DNA from: Lactuca virosa
Lineage: Eukaryota > Streptophyta > Magnoliopsida > Asterales > Asteraceae
Reading direction: 5' to 3'
DNA: 64,000 bases
Assembly: GCA_928212115.1 (NCBI GenBank)
Contig: CAKMRJ010004445.1
Location: forward strand, 4,888,081-4,952,080
Shown piece by piece: positions 1 through 10,748 of the stretch; within the stretch, counting starts at the first letter, position 1; the number at the start of each line of letters is the position of its first letter. The translations under genes and the position numbers were made by a program. The notes below the pieces were generated by a model. It was not told the origin of the DNA. It saw nothing but the letters and a program-made list of their open reading frames with translations, and did not search any database.

Positions 1-177
1 TTGAAACCTGCTCAAGATCAGACTAGTAAACAAAGTTAGGGTAAGATCGAATTCTAAGAACTGCGTCAATAACAGGATGATGGTTCTAGCAGAATACGAT
101 AATAGCGGAAAACCCTAAAACCTTCTTCAACAGAAGAGATGTGTATGGATTACACAGTCTCCTGCTCTGATACCAAT
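1..177 (-). mobile_element. Leader region of a truncated (window edge) copia-type element
   Basis: This is the start of the internal region of a minus-strand LTR retrotransposon that runs off the left edge. It is placed by the primer-binding site at 164-175, immediately next to an LTR at 178-514. No gag reading frame is visible in this short piece; the small open frames here are not coding. Sure about the direction, because the PBS fixes it; unsure about the family. Confidence 0.65.
164..175 (-). other. tRNA-iMet primer-binding site (minus strand)
   Basis: Read on the minus strand the 12 bases are TGGTATCAGAGC, the complement of the 3' end of initiator methionine tRNA, which primes minus-strand DNA synthesis in most plant LTR retrotransposons. 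It lies two bases inside the LTR end at 178, the usual spacing, and shows that the element points left. Confidence 0.85.
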
Positions 178-514
178 TGATGAGTTGAAAACTCTTTCGA
201 TCGATTAGATATTTGACAGGTAAATCAATAAAACTAACAAACACTTGAACACACAATGAATAAAACGTATGTCGAATGATTAAAATATATTCACACCTCA
301 GAAGAGCTCGATTAAGCACTTCTACTGTAGAGGTGTGCTAGGGTTTACATTACAATCAATACGATAATAATTAAAGCGTTTTTGACAAGGATGCATGCAT
401 GCACCTTATATACTAAACCTAGAAAGATAAACACGGTTGGACAGGCCCAAACCCGTGACAAAATTGGACTATACAATAGAGCCCAATGACGCAACACTTA
501 AGGTCTCAACATCA
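178..514 (-). repeat. 5' LTR of a minus-strand copia element (337 bp)
   Basis: The segment begins TGATGAGTTGA on the plus strand and ends TCTCAACATCA, whose reverse complement is TGATGTTGAGA, so the ends form the short imperfect TG...CA inverted repeats typical of LTRs. The PBS abuts its left end. The partner LTR and the target-site duplication are outside the window, so the outer boundary at 514 rests only on the terminal repeat match. Confidence 0.65.
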
Positions 515-960
515 ATGAATGAAGTGTTGAAGGAAATTAATGGATACTGAAGTTGTAGTGAATTGGTCATATCTTTTTGGACATGTTGTTATTTTATATT
601 TGTAATTTTGGATTTGTCCTATTTTGCATTTGTAATGTTGGATTTGAATTTGTAAGATTGTTGGAATTGTCGATTTGTAATATTGGATTCGTAATGTTGG
701 ATTTTTAATTTTTTTGTTTCTAAAAGATTAAGTTTTAAGCTTTTAAAGTTATTAAAAACAGTATTTTTTTTGCCTAAAACAAAGAAGTTTTTCAGCAAAA
801 AAATCCAATTTTAAGCCTATAAACCGGGGGAAGCGGGGGAACGGGAGCGGGACCAGGGCGATGGAGGTAGCCGGGGGTGGGACAGGGGGAGGGGGCCGCA
901 ACTGATTTCGGGGGAGGGGGCAGCTATTTCTGCTCTCGTTTGTCCCCGTTGACATCCCTA
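515..960. mobile_element. Non-coding DNA ending in a possible hAT-like terminus
   Basis: The left 250 bases are TTG/GGA-rich with the words 'ttggatttgtaatgttgg' recurring irregularly. The right part (about 825-960) is strongly G-rich and ends 'ccccgttgacatcccta', whose reverse complement TAGGGATGTCAACGGGG resembles termini of some plant hAT elements. I see neither a second terminus nor a transposase. The proline-rich minus-strand open frame at 752-955 is a by-product of the G-rich tract. Weak call. Confidence 0.3.
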
Positions 961-1602
961 TGCTTATGAGAACTGCATGCTAGACTAGGGCTAAGGATCT
1001 ATGAGGGATGCCTTGTGTGCCTGATATATGTGTATGAGCTTTATAAACTGCATGCTAGTACTGATTAGTCAGTGACATGATGGCCTGTTTAGGATATGTT
1101 TGATAATGTTACTCAATGCCCGAATGCTTCTTGCTTTGTGCTTTTAGGAGTTCTAGTTATCTTCAACTAACTAGTAAACGAATATGTTAAGTTGTATATT
1201 GCGAGGACTAAATAATTTTAAAAGCTAAGGTTTAGCTCTATTTCCCAGCTCTCATCTAAGTCCAACCGTTGTAGGGTAGGACCTCTCATTCGAAGAATTA
1301 TCTAGTCCTAGTGATATGTAATGGTATTCGCGAGCTAGTTAGGGGGAGATAGCAGGGACTTCTTATGCAGCTGATGTCGGAGAGTGGGTAGGTGATTACT
1401 CTAGGGCAAGCCTAGGATGAGATTAGCAGAGAGCGGCAGTAGTAGAAGGGACTTGGTGGAGTCAAGGAAGTTCTTGAGGCATGTACGGATAGATGTGGAA
1501 GGTAGTATGTGCCCGTACTACTGAAAGCAGAGGATCCGTACTCGAATCAAGAAAGGCTGAGACGAACCCAGGGAACTGGTAGTATGTGAGATCCCTCGAG
1601 TT

Positions 1603-2560
1603 ATGATGTTTTTATGGTGTATTTTCAGTATGATGGTGCTACTTACTAGGCCAGTCGGCAGCTCTGGCGCCTGTGAGGGATCAGGCTCGGGCTCTGGAGT
1701 CGGGCAGCTTGAAGAGCAGATGAGAGAGTTCATTTCATCTGAGGTCATAGACAATATTTTAGACCAGATACAGTCAAGGAGGGCATCTTGGAGATACTTG
1801 ATGAGAGGTTGGGTGTATTCCGACATGCCATTGGTGATGAAGGACAGAGCATGAGATTGGTGGGAGGAGGTCTGACATGTCATTGGTGATGATGCCCTTG
1901 ATGTGATGACTTGGATTGATTTCTCGGCCAGGTTCAGGGACAAAGTTTTCACCTGTGATTGAGGTACAACAGCTTGCGAGGGATTTCCAGGACCTCCAGC
2001 AGACTACAGAGACGGTGGCCGAGATCACCATGATGTTCAGGGAGAGGGCCCTTCTTGTTCCGCAGTATGTGGCGGACGAGGAGATGAAAAAGGCCCGATA
2101 CCATGAGATGTTGAGGAGTGGAATATGGCAGTTTGTGAGCCAATCCAGCTGCAAGATGCTAGAGGATAAGATTGTGAGAGATTAGGAGAGGGAGCTAGAT
2201 TTGGAGATGGAGAGGAAGAGGAAACCAGATGTGGTTCAGACAGGTAGTTCAGGAAAAAAGCCCAAGGTATCAGATCACAGATCAAGGAGCCAGTAGGGCC
2301 GCAGCCGGTGTGTCAAGTGCGGCAAGATGCACAAGGGGGCGTACAAGGCAGCGAGTCCGGGTTGCTTCAAATGTGGACGGACTGGTCATATGAGCACGGA
2401 TTGTACTTCTACCACCACTACCACAACAATTTTAGATCTGATTTGCTTTCAGTGCAATCAGAGGGGCCACAAGAGGGCCCAATGTCTGAGTTTAGCAGCA
2501 TCAGGATGGTTGGCGGCGCCCGCTCCTGCTGCATTGAAGATTACAGATGGTCGTCAGGGT
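1603..2560 (+). pseudogene. gag: gag (capsid/nucleocapsid) remnant of gypsy element
   Basis: Gag packages the retrotransposon RNA into virus-like particles. The first frame holds a glycine/serine-rich stretch followed by EEQMREFISSEV, usual for Tekay-type gag N-termini. The middle is in other frames: around 1916-2185 there is a VQQLARDFQDLQQTTETVAE segment. The nucleocapsid end (2327 onward) has two CCHC knuckles, CFKCGRTGHMSTDC and CFQCNQRGHKRAQC, both with all four metal ligands. The reading frame changes at least twice and part of the capsid region appears deleted, so no functional protein is possible. The canonical start is not identified. Confidence 0.75.
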
Positions 2561-2584
2561 CGGGCTGAGGCACCTAGGGCGAGG

Positions 2585-2950
2585 AACAAGGCTTTTCAGC
2601 TTACTGCGAAGGAGGCACATGCAGCTCCCGATGTTGTGACACGATCGTTCTTAGTGAACGGTATATCAGCCCTAGTATTGTTCGATTCGTGGGCTACCTG
2701 ATCCTTTGTGTCGTTCGCTCTTAGCAAGCGATTTGTTGGAGCTCAGGGGGAGCTAGGCTGTCCACTAGATGTAGAGATAGCGGATGATAGGACTGTTCGG
2801 GTTGCGAAGGTTCATCGAGGGTGTACACTGCTGTTGTTCAATGAGCAGTTTTCTGTGGATCTAGTCCTTATTCCCCTACGAAGGAATAAGGTTATAGTTG
2901 GTATGGACTGGTTGAGCCCCAATGGGACAGTGATCGACTGCGAGCAGTAG
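2585..2950 (+). pseudogene. Aspartic protease remnant of gypsy element
   Basis: Retropepsin-like domain that would cleave the gag-pol polyprotein. The active-site loop reads LFDSWAT where the family has a DSGAT-type triad, so the glycine after the catalytic Asp-Ser is replaced by tryptophan. A stop (TGA, 2699-2701) follows directly. The second half continues at 2708-2950 with the end motif GMDWLSPNGTVIDC, normal for this family. The lost glycine and the stop show it is dead. Confidence 0.7.
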
Positions 2951-3122
2951 CTAGTGAGTGTTCAGAATCCTAGTGGGGGAGGGTTAGTGATTCAGGGTGA
3001 GAGGTTTTAGTGTGGACCGACTTTGTGCTCAGCAGCGAGGGCGAGACGCTACCTTCAACAAGGTTGCAAAGTTTATGTCGCCTATGTTATGGATACCCGG
3101 GAGAAGGGTAAGGTAACGGTGC

Positions 3123-4411
3123 ATGATGTACGGTCGTACGGGAGTACCCGGATGTGTTCCCAGAGGATTTTCCTGGGGTGCCTCTGGAGAGGCATCCAAG
3201 CAGGTAGAGTTCAGGATTGACCTAGTTCTAGGTGCGGCTCCGATAGCCAAGGCACCGTATCAGTTGGCTTCTCCCGAGATGCAGGAGTTGTCCACACAGC
3301 TGCAGGAGCTGTTAAACAAGGGATTTATCAGGCCGAGTAGTTCGCCATGGGGAGCCCCGATCCTATTTGTGAAGAAGAAGGATGGGTCACATCGGATGTG
3401 TATAGATTTCCGGGAACTGAACAAGGTAACGGTGAAGAACTGTTACCCACTCCTAAGGATTGATTATCTCTTTGACCAGCTACAGGGGGCATCTTGGTTT
3501 TCCAAGATAGACTTGCGTTCAGGCTACCATCAGATGCGATTCGTAGACGAGGATGAACATAATACTGCTTTCCGGACTCGCTATGGTCAGTATGAGTTTG
3601 TGGTGATGCCGTTTGGGCTCACCAATGCTCCAGCCGTGTTCATGGATCTCATGAACCGCGTGTGCAGACCGATGCTGGACCGGTGTGTGATAGTCTTCAT
3701 TGTTGATATCTTGGTTTACTCCATGACTCAGGAGCAGCATGAGGAGCACCTAAGGGAGGTGCTGGAGACACTGAAGTGGGAGAGACTTTTTGCAAAGTTC
3801 TCCAAGTGTGAGTTCTGGTGACGCGAGGTGCAGTTTCCGGGGCACCTTGTCAACCATAAGGGTATTCTGGTCGATCCGGACAAGATAGAGGTTGTGATGC
3901 AGTGGGAGGTTCCGAGGTCTCCAGCTGAGATTCAGAGTTTTTCTTGGTCTAGTGAGCTATTACCAGAGATACATCGAAGATTTCTCCAAGATCACCGTCC
4001 CTTTGACCCGACTGACCAAGAAGTCGGTTTCATTCCACTGGAGGCCTGAGCAACATGCAGCCTTCGAGACTCTTAGACAACGGTTATGCGAGGCACCGAT
4101 TCTGACTTTTCAAGAGGGCGCCGACGACTTCGTGGTTTATTGTGACGCTTCGATCACAGTCATGGGAGCGGTATTGATACAGCTGGGTCACGTGATAGCT
4201 TACGCTTCAAGGCAGCTGAAGCATCACATGGCGAACTATCTGACGCACGATTTGGAGTTGGGGGCCGTAGTGTTCTCCCTTAATATTTGGCGGCATTACC
4301 TCTATGGGGTCCGTTGTACCATTTACATGGACCAAAAGAGTTTGAGGTGCCTCATGGACCATCCGAATCTGAACATGATGCAGCGTCGGTGGTTAGATGT
4401 GATGAAGGATT
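3123..4411 (+). pseudogene. Reverse transcriptase / RNase H of gypsy element, broken
   Basis: RT copies element RNA into DNA. Visible family blocks, in order: QVEFRIDL near the start, KKKDGSHRMCIDFRELN, FSKIDLRSGYHQ, MPFGLTNAPAVFMDLMN, then the active-site strand, which reads VFIVDILVYS. The first of the paired catalytic aspartates is valine (GTT at 3702-3704), which abolishes catalysis. A stop follows KCEFW at about 3819-3821, and a frame change lies near 3940-3952. The thumb and RNase H part (3952-4411) contains the VVYCDAS block and ASRQLKHHMANYLTHDLEL, and is cut at 4412 by the copia LTR. The RNase H end resumes at 5187. Confidence 0.85.
4407..4411. repeat. Target-site duplication, left copy (ggatt)
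   Basis: The five bases ggatt before the LTR at 4412 match agatt at 5187-5191 after it with one mismatch. The flanking gypsy frame reads continuously across when the insert and one copy are removed, confirming a 5-bp duplication typical of LTR retrotransposons. Confidence 0.65.
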
Positions 4412-5186
4412 TGTTGGATAAGGTGTCTAAGTCCATAATTATATTTGGTATGTACTTGACTCGACCCAGCATGGTCCATTTGGGTTGCATGGCATCATGC
4501 ATTTGGATAGACTTAATCAGAGAAATAACACTTGTGGTTTATTAATATATTATAAGTTCTAATATATTAATAGTATTATTTAATTAGTATTGATCAAGAA
4601 TTAATTTGGAATTAATTAAGTGATCAAAAGATAACTAATTAAATATATGGGTTGATTATGTAAATCATCCATAACTTGTATAGTGGGCTAAAAGGCTCCA
4701 TGGATTATCAAGTTGGGTTAAACCCATAGGATGCTCTATGGATGCTCCATGGGAGTTACAAACCCATGGGTCATGGAAATGAAAAGTCATGTCACATTAG
4801 GGTTTACATGGTGTAACCGTAGATGTGACACACAATATAAGGAACATAATACTCACCAAAATCGGCTAGACACTAGGAACAAGAGAGGGCAAGCCGATTT
4901 TACAAGTGTTGTACTTTCTCTAAAGTCATTCCAAAGCATTTGGTGTTGTGTGAAGCATTTGAGGCATCACACTTGGGGTGCTAGGCTCTCAAGGTTTTCA
5001 AGGAATCAAATCAACTACAAGGTATGTAATTCTAGCCATCTTTTAGATTAAAAGTTCCCCATGTATGCTAGATAGGATTATGAACCTTGGAAATCATATT
5101 TTGCATGTATTTTAGACAAACATAGATCCAAGGTTTTCTAGGGTTGCATGTACACTTAGGAGTGTTAGAATGCTCATAACCCATCA
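4412..5186 (+). repeat. Solo copia LTR (775 bp), plus strand
   Basis: The segment starts TGTTGGATAAGGTGTC and ends CATAACCCATCA. It matches, in opposite orientation, the LTRs at 27141-27917 and 45954-46730 as well as those at 53217 and 57155, so all five belong to one copia family. There is no PBS, PPT or internal sequence beside it, and the gypsy RNase H frame resumes directly after. It is therefore a solo LTR left by LTR-LTR recombination. The 105-residue open frame inside it is not a gene. Confidence 0.88.
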
Positions 5187-6171
5187 AGATTACGATTGTG
5201 AGATCCTTTACCACCCAGGCAAGGACAATATGGTGGCCGATGCTCTTAGCCTCAAGGCAGTGGCGGCTCCGATTCGAGACTTATATCTAAGGATGACCGT
5301 GATTACTCCGTTGCTGGAGTAGATCCGAGAGGCGCAAGCTGAGGGTATGAAGGAGGAGCACCGAAAGTGTGAGCAGATCATAGGCCAGGTGGCCTCATTT
5401 GATTATGACAGTCGTGGGTTGCTAACCCTGCACGAGAGGGTTTGGGTCCCGTACTGTGGCGGGGTACAACAGGTTCTGATGGATGAGGCCCACAAGTTGA
5501 GGTTCTCCATCCATCTCGGAGCGACGAAGATGTATCAGGATCTTCACCCTGATTATTGGTGGCCCTACATAAAGCACGACGTAGCATGGTATGTAGAGTG
5601 GTGCTTAACCTACAGGAAGGTCTAGGCCGAACACCAGAGACCACATGGCAAGATGCAGCCGTTGGACATTCCCGTGTGGAAATGGGAAGATATCACTATG
5701 GATTTCATCACGAAGCTTCCTAGGACCGCACGTGGAATATATTCGATATGGGTCATCGTGGATCGGTTGACCGAGAGGGCTCATTTTATCCCGATCCAGG
5801 AGAGTATATCGCCTGAGAAGCTAGCCGAGATCTACGTTCGCGAGGTGGTGGCACGTCATGGAGTGCCCATTTCGGTGGTGTCAGACCGAGATGTTCGTTT
5901 CACTTCCAGATTTTGGAAGCGGTTTCACGACAAGATGGGTACTCGTCTCCACTTCAGCACCACTTTCCATCCGCAGACGGATGGACAGAGCGAGATGACG
6001 ATTCAGACTCTCGAGGACATGCTGCGTGCATGTGTTTTGGATTTCTATGGCAGTTGGGATACGTGTCTTCCGTTGGCAAAATTTTCGTATAACAACAGCT
6101 ACCACGCCAGCATAGACCGACCTCCCTTCGAGATGCTCTACGGGAGGAAGTGTAGGACCACAATCTATTAG
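5187..6171 (+). pseudogene. RNase H end and integrase of gypsy element, broken
   Basis: 5187-5280 encodes the end of RNase H (YDCEILYHPGKDNMVADAL). Next comes the integrase that would insert the DNA copy: an HHCC zinc-binding domain (EAHKLRFSIH...CLTYRKV; the last Cys is Tyr-Arg, so the CxxC pair is damaged), then the catalytic core with TMDFITKLP, VSDRDVRFTSRFW and DGQSEMTIQTLEDML, which keep the D-D-E positions. A stop at about 5623-5625 separates the zinc domain from the core, and another ends the frame at about 6169-6171 after YGRKCRTT. Confidence 0.85.
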
Positions 6172-6764
6172 GGCGAGGTCGGTCAGAGAGTCATGGGGAG
6201 TACTGAGGCGATACTCATGAATACAGAGATGATCCAGCAGGTCTGAAGCAGGCTTCAGACTTCTCAGAGTCGGCAGAAGAGTTATGCCGACAGGCGTCAT
6301 TCGGACCTGGAGTTTCAGGTAGGAGATATGGTCCTCCTGAAGGTGTCACCTTGGAAAGGTGTCATCTGGTTCAGGAAGTGGGGCAAATTGGGGCGCCGGT
6401 GTATCGGTCCGTTCAGTGTTCTGGCTTGGGTGGGCCGGGTTGCTTATCGTTTGGATCTTCCAGTATAGCTCAGCCAGATCTACAACACATTTCATGTTTT
6501 CCAACTAAGGAAGTGCTTAGCAGATGACTCCGCAGTTGTACCTATAGAGGATATGCAGGTTGATGGCAGCCTGAACTATATCGAGAGATCGCTAGCTATA
6601 CTCGATAAGAAGATAAGAGAGCTGAGGAATAATATGGTTGAGATGGTGAAGGTGCATTGGCAGCACCGCAAGGGTTCATAGTGGACTTGGGAGCCCGAGG
6701 ATGAGATGAGCGAGCACTACCCGGAGTTGTTTCCCGACGCAGCAGACTTCGAGGACGAAGTCTA
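6172..6764 (+). pseudogene. Integrase C-terminal / chromodomain tail of gypsy element
   Basis: After the stop the same element continues with recognisable pieces: SQSRQKSYAD-type sequence around 6260-6300, VLLKVSPWKGV near 6335-6363, a LNYIERSLAILDKKIRELRN stretch near 6568-6630 and, before the final stop at 6762-6764, WTWEPEDEMSEHYPELF. This tail is the region where Tekay-type chromoviruses carry a chromodomain that steers integration to heterochromatin. In-frame stops at about 6244, 6466 and 6678 disrupt it. Confidence 0.7.
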
Positions 6765-6782
6765 AGCCAAGTGAGGGAGAAT
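6765..6782 (+). other. Polypurine tract region of gypsy element
   Basis: The bases 'gccaagtgagggagaatt' between the last pol codon and the LTR are purine-rich at their 3' end (gtgagggagaa). This is the expected position of the plus-strand primer for gypsy elements. The LTR begins immediately after, at TGTAATGCC. Confidence 0.6.
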
Positions 6783-6840
6783 TGTAATGCCTGTTCCCTG
6801 GTATGTAATTTAAATAAAAATTTATTCAATTTTATATGAG

Positions 6841-7907
6841 AACTCGACGATTTGGATGCACAAACTCATCGAGTAAGGAATATTATGGGGCGCGGGTTTA
6901 GGTACCTACTCGATGAGTTGCGAGCCCCAACTCAACGAGTAGGGCTGTCAGGATGAAACCCTAATTTCGGGGTTTTGCACCCTATTTAAGCATCTTAATC
7001 CCCACCTTATGACCTCATTTCCAGCCTCCAAGTCCCAAACCCTAATCCATGAAACCCTAGAGCCTTGTGTGAGTTGTGAGCCATATTTAGGTGAACTTTG
7101 TGTGAATGGAAGCTTGTAGAACAAGAGGAAGCTAGAGGACTCCATGAGAAGATTGTAGATCCAGAAGCAACATCTCATCCTCTTCATTTCTAGTAGTCAA
7201 GCCCCTAACTTGTCTAGTAGTTTTTTAGATCTTCTTATCTTCACTTGATTGGGTTTTTGGGTCCAAGAAGCTTGACCCTTGGGGTATGGACGTCCCAAGC
7301 AAGGACCCCTTTAGATATGGAATCATTAAGGGTTGTTATGGCATAAAGGTGAAAACTTTATGCCATTTGAGCTCCTATGTAAGCTTTAAGGTGTTCTTAT
7401 GGCCTTTTAAGCCCCAAAAGGCCATGCATGGAAGGAAAGTTAGGAACTTTACATGTTCAAATGATGACTATGGCCTAGATCTATGTTAGTATGCTTTAGT
7501 TTGGAGTGTTATGGCTTTTGGACAAAGATCTATGTCCTAAAGAACTAGAGTTTTTGCTAAACCCATTAAGAAGGACTATTAGCGGGTAAAGTTGGAAACT
7601 ATACCATTAAAAGGGCATTTCCAGTATGTAGATGAAGTATGGAGCATAGATCTGAAAAGTAGGGGCTTAATCCTTTGAAATGGCTCAAGCAGACCGAGGA
7701 ACTCAGCGAGTCCAGAGAGGGACACGACGAGTTGAGGAGAGTTGTCCCGATTCTGATTATGGTAGAACTCGACGAGTCTAAGGATGACTCGACGAGTTGA
7801 TTCGCTAAATTGCGACTATGAGTAGCCAGGGAACTCGGCGAGTCAAGGGGGTGACTCGACAAGTTGGATTGCGATTTCAGGGTTCTGATTTATAGAACTC
7901 GGCGAGT
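6841..7907. repeat. Dispersed palindrome ACTCGACGAGT within the LTR
   Basis: Eleven copies or near copies occur, for example 6864-6874, 6908-6918, 6930-6940, 7701-7711, 7767-7777, 7787-7797, 7833-7843 and 7897-7907. Variation is mostly at the central bases (actcATcgagt, actcGGcgagt), while the ACTC/GAGT arms are kept. Confidence 0.85.
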
Positions 7908-8079
7908 TGAGTCAACCCAGAACATTGTCTTTGACTAGAATGCTGACTTTGACTATGGATAAAATGGTCATTTTACCCTAAGAAGGATTATCAGATTTTG
8001 ACTAAGTATTATTGTTATATTGATAGTCGGGAAGTCGTTGGAGCAGCTATCAGATATTCCTCACCGCGAGGTTTCGTAT

Positions 8080-8590
8080 TCAGATTTGCGAGGTGAGTCT
8101 TCTCCTATAGGAATGGGTCTAAGGCACCAAGGCCGGCCCGTTATGTATGTTAGTTCCGGCCTAATGTTCGATGCCGGGCGGGGCCCGATTTAGGTTTATA
8201 TGTTGCGGGTTGCGACCCGATGCCGGGGCGATACCCGATGAATGTTGGTATGCATGATGTCTTTGTGATTCTTGCATGTGTTTGTATCTGTATGTTTTTC
8301 GGAATCTGGTCTGATGTCGGGGCAGTTCCCGAGGAATGTTAGTATGCTTTCCGGAACTCGGTCCAATGCCGGGCGAAGCCCGAGGAATGTATTTATGATT
8401 GAGATTAGATGATTATGCTTATGCTTATTTGTATTCGTATATATGCTCATATGTATGCCGAGCTTTTCTCGATGTCGGGCGAGACCCGATGCCGGATGCG
8501 GTCCGATGTCGGGTGAGGCTCGATGCCGGGCGGGGCCCGTTGTCGGACAGAGTCGATGCCGGGCAGGACCCGATGTAGCAGGGTGGGGCC
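8080..8590 (+). repeat. Short GC-rich repeats 'gatgccgggcggggcccg' in the LTR
   Basis: A unit of roughly 15-25 bases built on 'cgatgccgggcgaggcccg' recurs at about 8170, 8220, 8310, 8366, 8470, 8490, 8505, 8523, 8545 and 8557, with intervening T/G-rich spacers. It is much more GC-rich than its surroundings and forms the open frame on the minus strand here. Such tracts are common in gypsy LTRs of this kind; no protein is implied. Confidence 0.7.
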
Positions 8591-8918
8591 CTTGATATGT
8601 TGATGTATGATTATGTGATATGTGTATGGTATGTGGTAGCTTGGGGAGACTCATTAAGCTTCGTGCTTACAGTTTTCAGTTTTGTTTCAGGTACTTCCGA
8701 TAGCAAGGGGAAGTGCTCTGGATGACTGCATGACACACACCACAACTTTTAGCCTGGGATGATTTACTCTGATGTTTTGGACATGTGACTTTGATACATT
8801 GACAGTTGTTCTGATATTTTTGAGATACATGACTCATGATTTTTATATGATGATGATATTTATGGGTTTATTAATGATTTAAAAATGAAATTTTTGGACC
8901 GTATTTCTGGGATGTTTA

Positions 8919-10194
8919 AAATCTAATGACTTAGAATCACTAATTAATCTTATTTATAGCTTCATGAGAACAACTATGACTATAAAAATAAGATACATTC
9001 AAATAAAATAAGTATAGCTTAACTTACAAACATTTCAGAGAAAACTTGGAGATTAAGAAAACTGGAGACAAAATTCTGAAACTGAAAACTCTATTTCCCT
9101 GGGTTCTTGGATGCTCTAGAGCCTTTCTATTAGCACTCAAAAGTTACTAAAAATGGGGCACATGTTACCTTTCTATAATATCGTCAAATGTCCTATTTTT
9201 CTAGCACCAAGTGTCTCATTTTTGTGGTGCCATGTCACCTTGTCTCAAGGGAGAATCCGACTGCTGACCATGCCACGTGGCGCACTCCAGTGCTGCCACG
9301 TCATTAGCCCAAGAAGTTTTTCGTAGATAATTAGATGACTATAACTTATTCATATGAGCTCCATTTTCGTCGTTCATTATACCCTCGGAATCCTCTCGAA
9401 GAGCTCTACAACTTTAATTAAGGTCTCAACATCTAATTATTGCTCTAACAAAATTTCATATTTAGACCGATTTAGATTGTTGAAGTCCATGAAAAATTCA
9501 TAACTTCTTCATGCGAACTCCATTCTCGACAGTCTTTATATCGACGGGCTCATATTTATGATATCTTAAATTCTCATTTAGATTGTTTCGGCTAACAATC
9601 AACCGATTTGAATTTCGATTTTTGTGTCCGTACTTTTGCGCTGAAACTTCAAAAAATCATAACTTCCTCTCACGAAGTGAGATTTGGACGTTCTTTATAT
9701 GCACACTCTCGGTTTTACGTCTACTATGATTTTTGTTTAGATCACTTAATCTAATAAGCAATCCATTTAAAATTCACCTTTGAATTTTTTCATACGAAGT
9801 CAGATTTCAATGTTCTTTATACATACAAAATCCTTGTCACATATATTATAACTTTGGTTAAGATTATTTATCCTATATAATTCTCTATCAAAAATCATTT
9901 TATAGCTTATTTTATTTTTAATTGACTAGCCCGAATCTGTAGGTGTTATAGGTTACTCCTTTTGACTGTACCGAGAATTAAAGTAAAGAGGGGAATTTTG
10001 GTCATTTTGGTCCTATCCATGTTCTGAAATCTAACCTCAAGAAAGGAAAATAGTTGCTAATGTTTTTGTTATTTTGTGAAATTAGAAGATGCTATCAAAA
10101 GGCACTCTTATGTGAGTTCTACATGGCTTAACTCCATGTGCACTGTTTTCCAATACTTTCTAAGAGTCTAGTGCTACACCAGAGAAAGAGAGAG
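8919..10194. other. Unclassified repetitive DNA, probably an old LTR fragment
   Basis: No gene is visible. Between about 9330 and 9850 a phrase of the type 'cataacttcttcatgcgaa...ttctttatat' recurs with divergence at about 9345, 9508, 9658 and 9790. I associate such phrases with gypsy LTRs of Asteraceae, but no LTR ends, PBS or PPT could be found here. Confidence 0.35.
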
Positions 10195-10664
10195 AAATTA
10201 TTTTGAAGACTGAAAGATATACGAGAACTCCAAATCCGACAAACATTTTCAAAATCAGCACCACCATTGGACTTTAAATGTTACGTCTAAGAGAAATCAG
10301 ACTCCAAAAAAATTTGATTATTTTCGGTTGAAATGTGCATATATACACATTTGAATATGCATCAAATGTATGTATATCCACATTTATTATTATTTATTTT
10401 TTGTTTTTTTTATGATTTGAAGGTGTAATTTTTCTTAAATGATAGCATTAAAGTCTCAATATTGTAATGGTTTGAAAATTTTTGAGAAAAAAAATACAAA
10501 ATGTGTATATATCCACATTTCAAAAAAGTAGAAAAATATGTTTTTAGCCTATAATTGGTTTAGACACAACATTTGCAGATTAACGATGGTTTTCATTTCG
10601 AAAAATGTTGAGCGGATTAAAAGTACCCGAGTTCTCGCACAACTTTGAATTCTCAAAATAACTT
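10195..10664. mobile_element. MITE-like element with imperfect TIRs (about 470 bp)
   Basis: The left end (10195 onward: aaattattttgaagac, then acgagaactcc) and the reverse complement of the right end (aagttattttgagaat, then gcgagaactcg) align over about 37 bases, followed by a shared CCG and ACATTTT. Inside, 'catatatacacattt' and 'atgtgtatatatccacattt' repeat. It has no coding capacity. I could not define the target-site duplication, so the superfamily is open. Confidence 0.5.
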
Positions 10665-10668
10665 AACT

Positions 10669-10672
<4 letters not shown>

Positions 10673-10744
<72 letters not shown>
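10673..10744. repeat. (TA)n microsatellite
   Basis: About 72 bases of almost perfect TA repeat with one break (attata near 10713). It directly borders the left terminus of the TIR element starting near 10749. Confidence 0.95.
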
Positions 10745-10745
<1 letters not shown>

Positions 10746-10748
10746 CTT

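Larger units (their letters stand above)
961..8918 (+). mobile_element. Ty3/gypsy retrotransposon, 5'-truncated, with solo LTR inserted
   Basis: Plus-strand gypsy element with domains in the order gag, protease, reverse transcriptase, RNase H, integrase, C-terminal (chromodomain-type) tail, PPT and 3' LTR. The residues conserved around RT and integrase resemble the Tekay/Del chromovirus group. No 5' LTR and no PBS are found upstream of gag: element-like leader begins at about 961, so the left end is a deletion or truncation. A copia LTR at 4412-5186 interrupts RNase H. Many stops and frameshifts make it non-coding. The 5' boundary is approximate. Confidence 0.8.
6783..8918 (+). repeat. 3' LTR of the gypsy element (about 2.1 kb)
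   Basis: It starts TGTAATGCCTG just after the polypurine region and ends near 'ttctgggatgttta', close to the usual gggatgttaca end of this LTR type. Two palindrome-rich stretches (6841-6940 and 7701-7907) carry eleven variants of ACTCGACGAGT. A second part (about 8100-8590) is rich in 'gatgccgggcggggcccg'-type words repeated more than ten times. The open frames in it are not genes. The exact right end is uncertain by a few bases because no TSD can be checked. Confidence 0.8.

Noticed and set aside
752..955. Proline-rich 67-residue open frame on the minus strand
   Set aside because: It is the translation of a G-rich simple tract; no domain and no start context. Not a gene.
4731..5051. 106-residue frame considered as a small host gene
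   Set aside because: It lies wholly within a solo copia LTR, and related LTRs elsewhere in the window do not keep this frame.
8196..8654. 152-residue minus-strand open frame with GPARHR-like repeats
   Set aside because: It results from the GC-rich 'gatgccgggcggggcccg' repeats inside a gypsy LTR. Repeat-derived, not a repeat protein.
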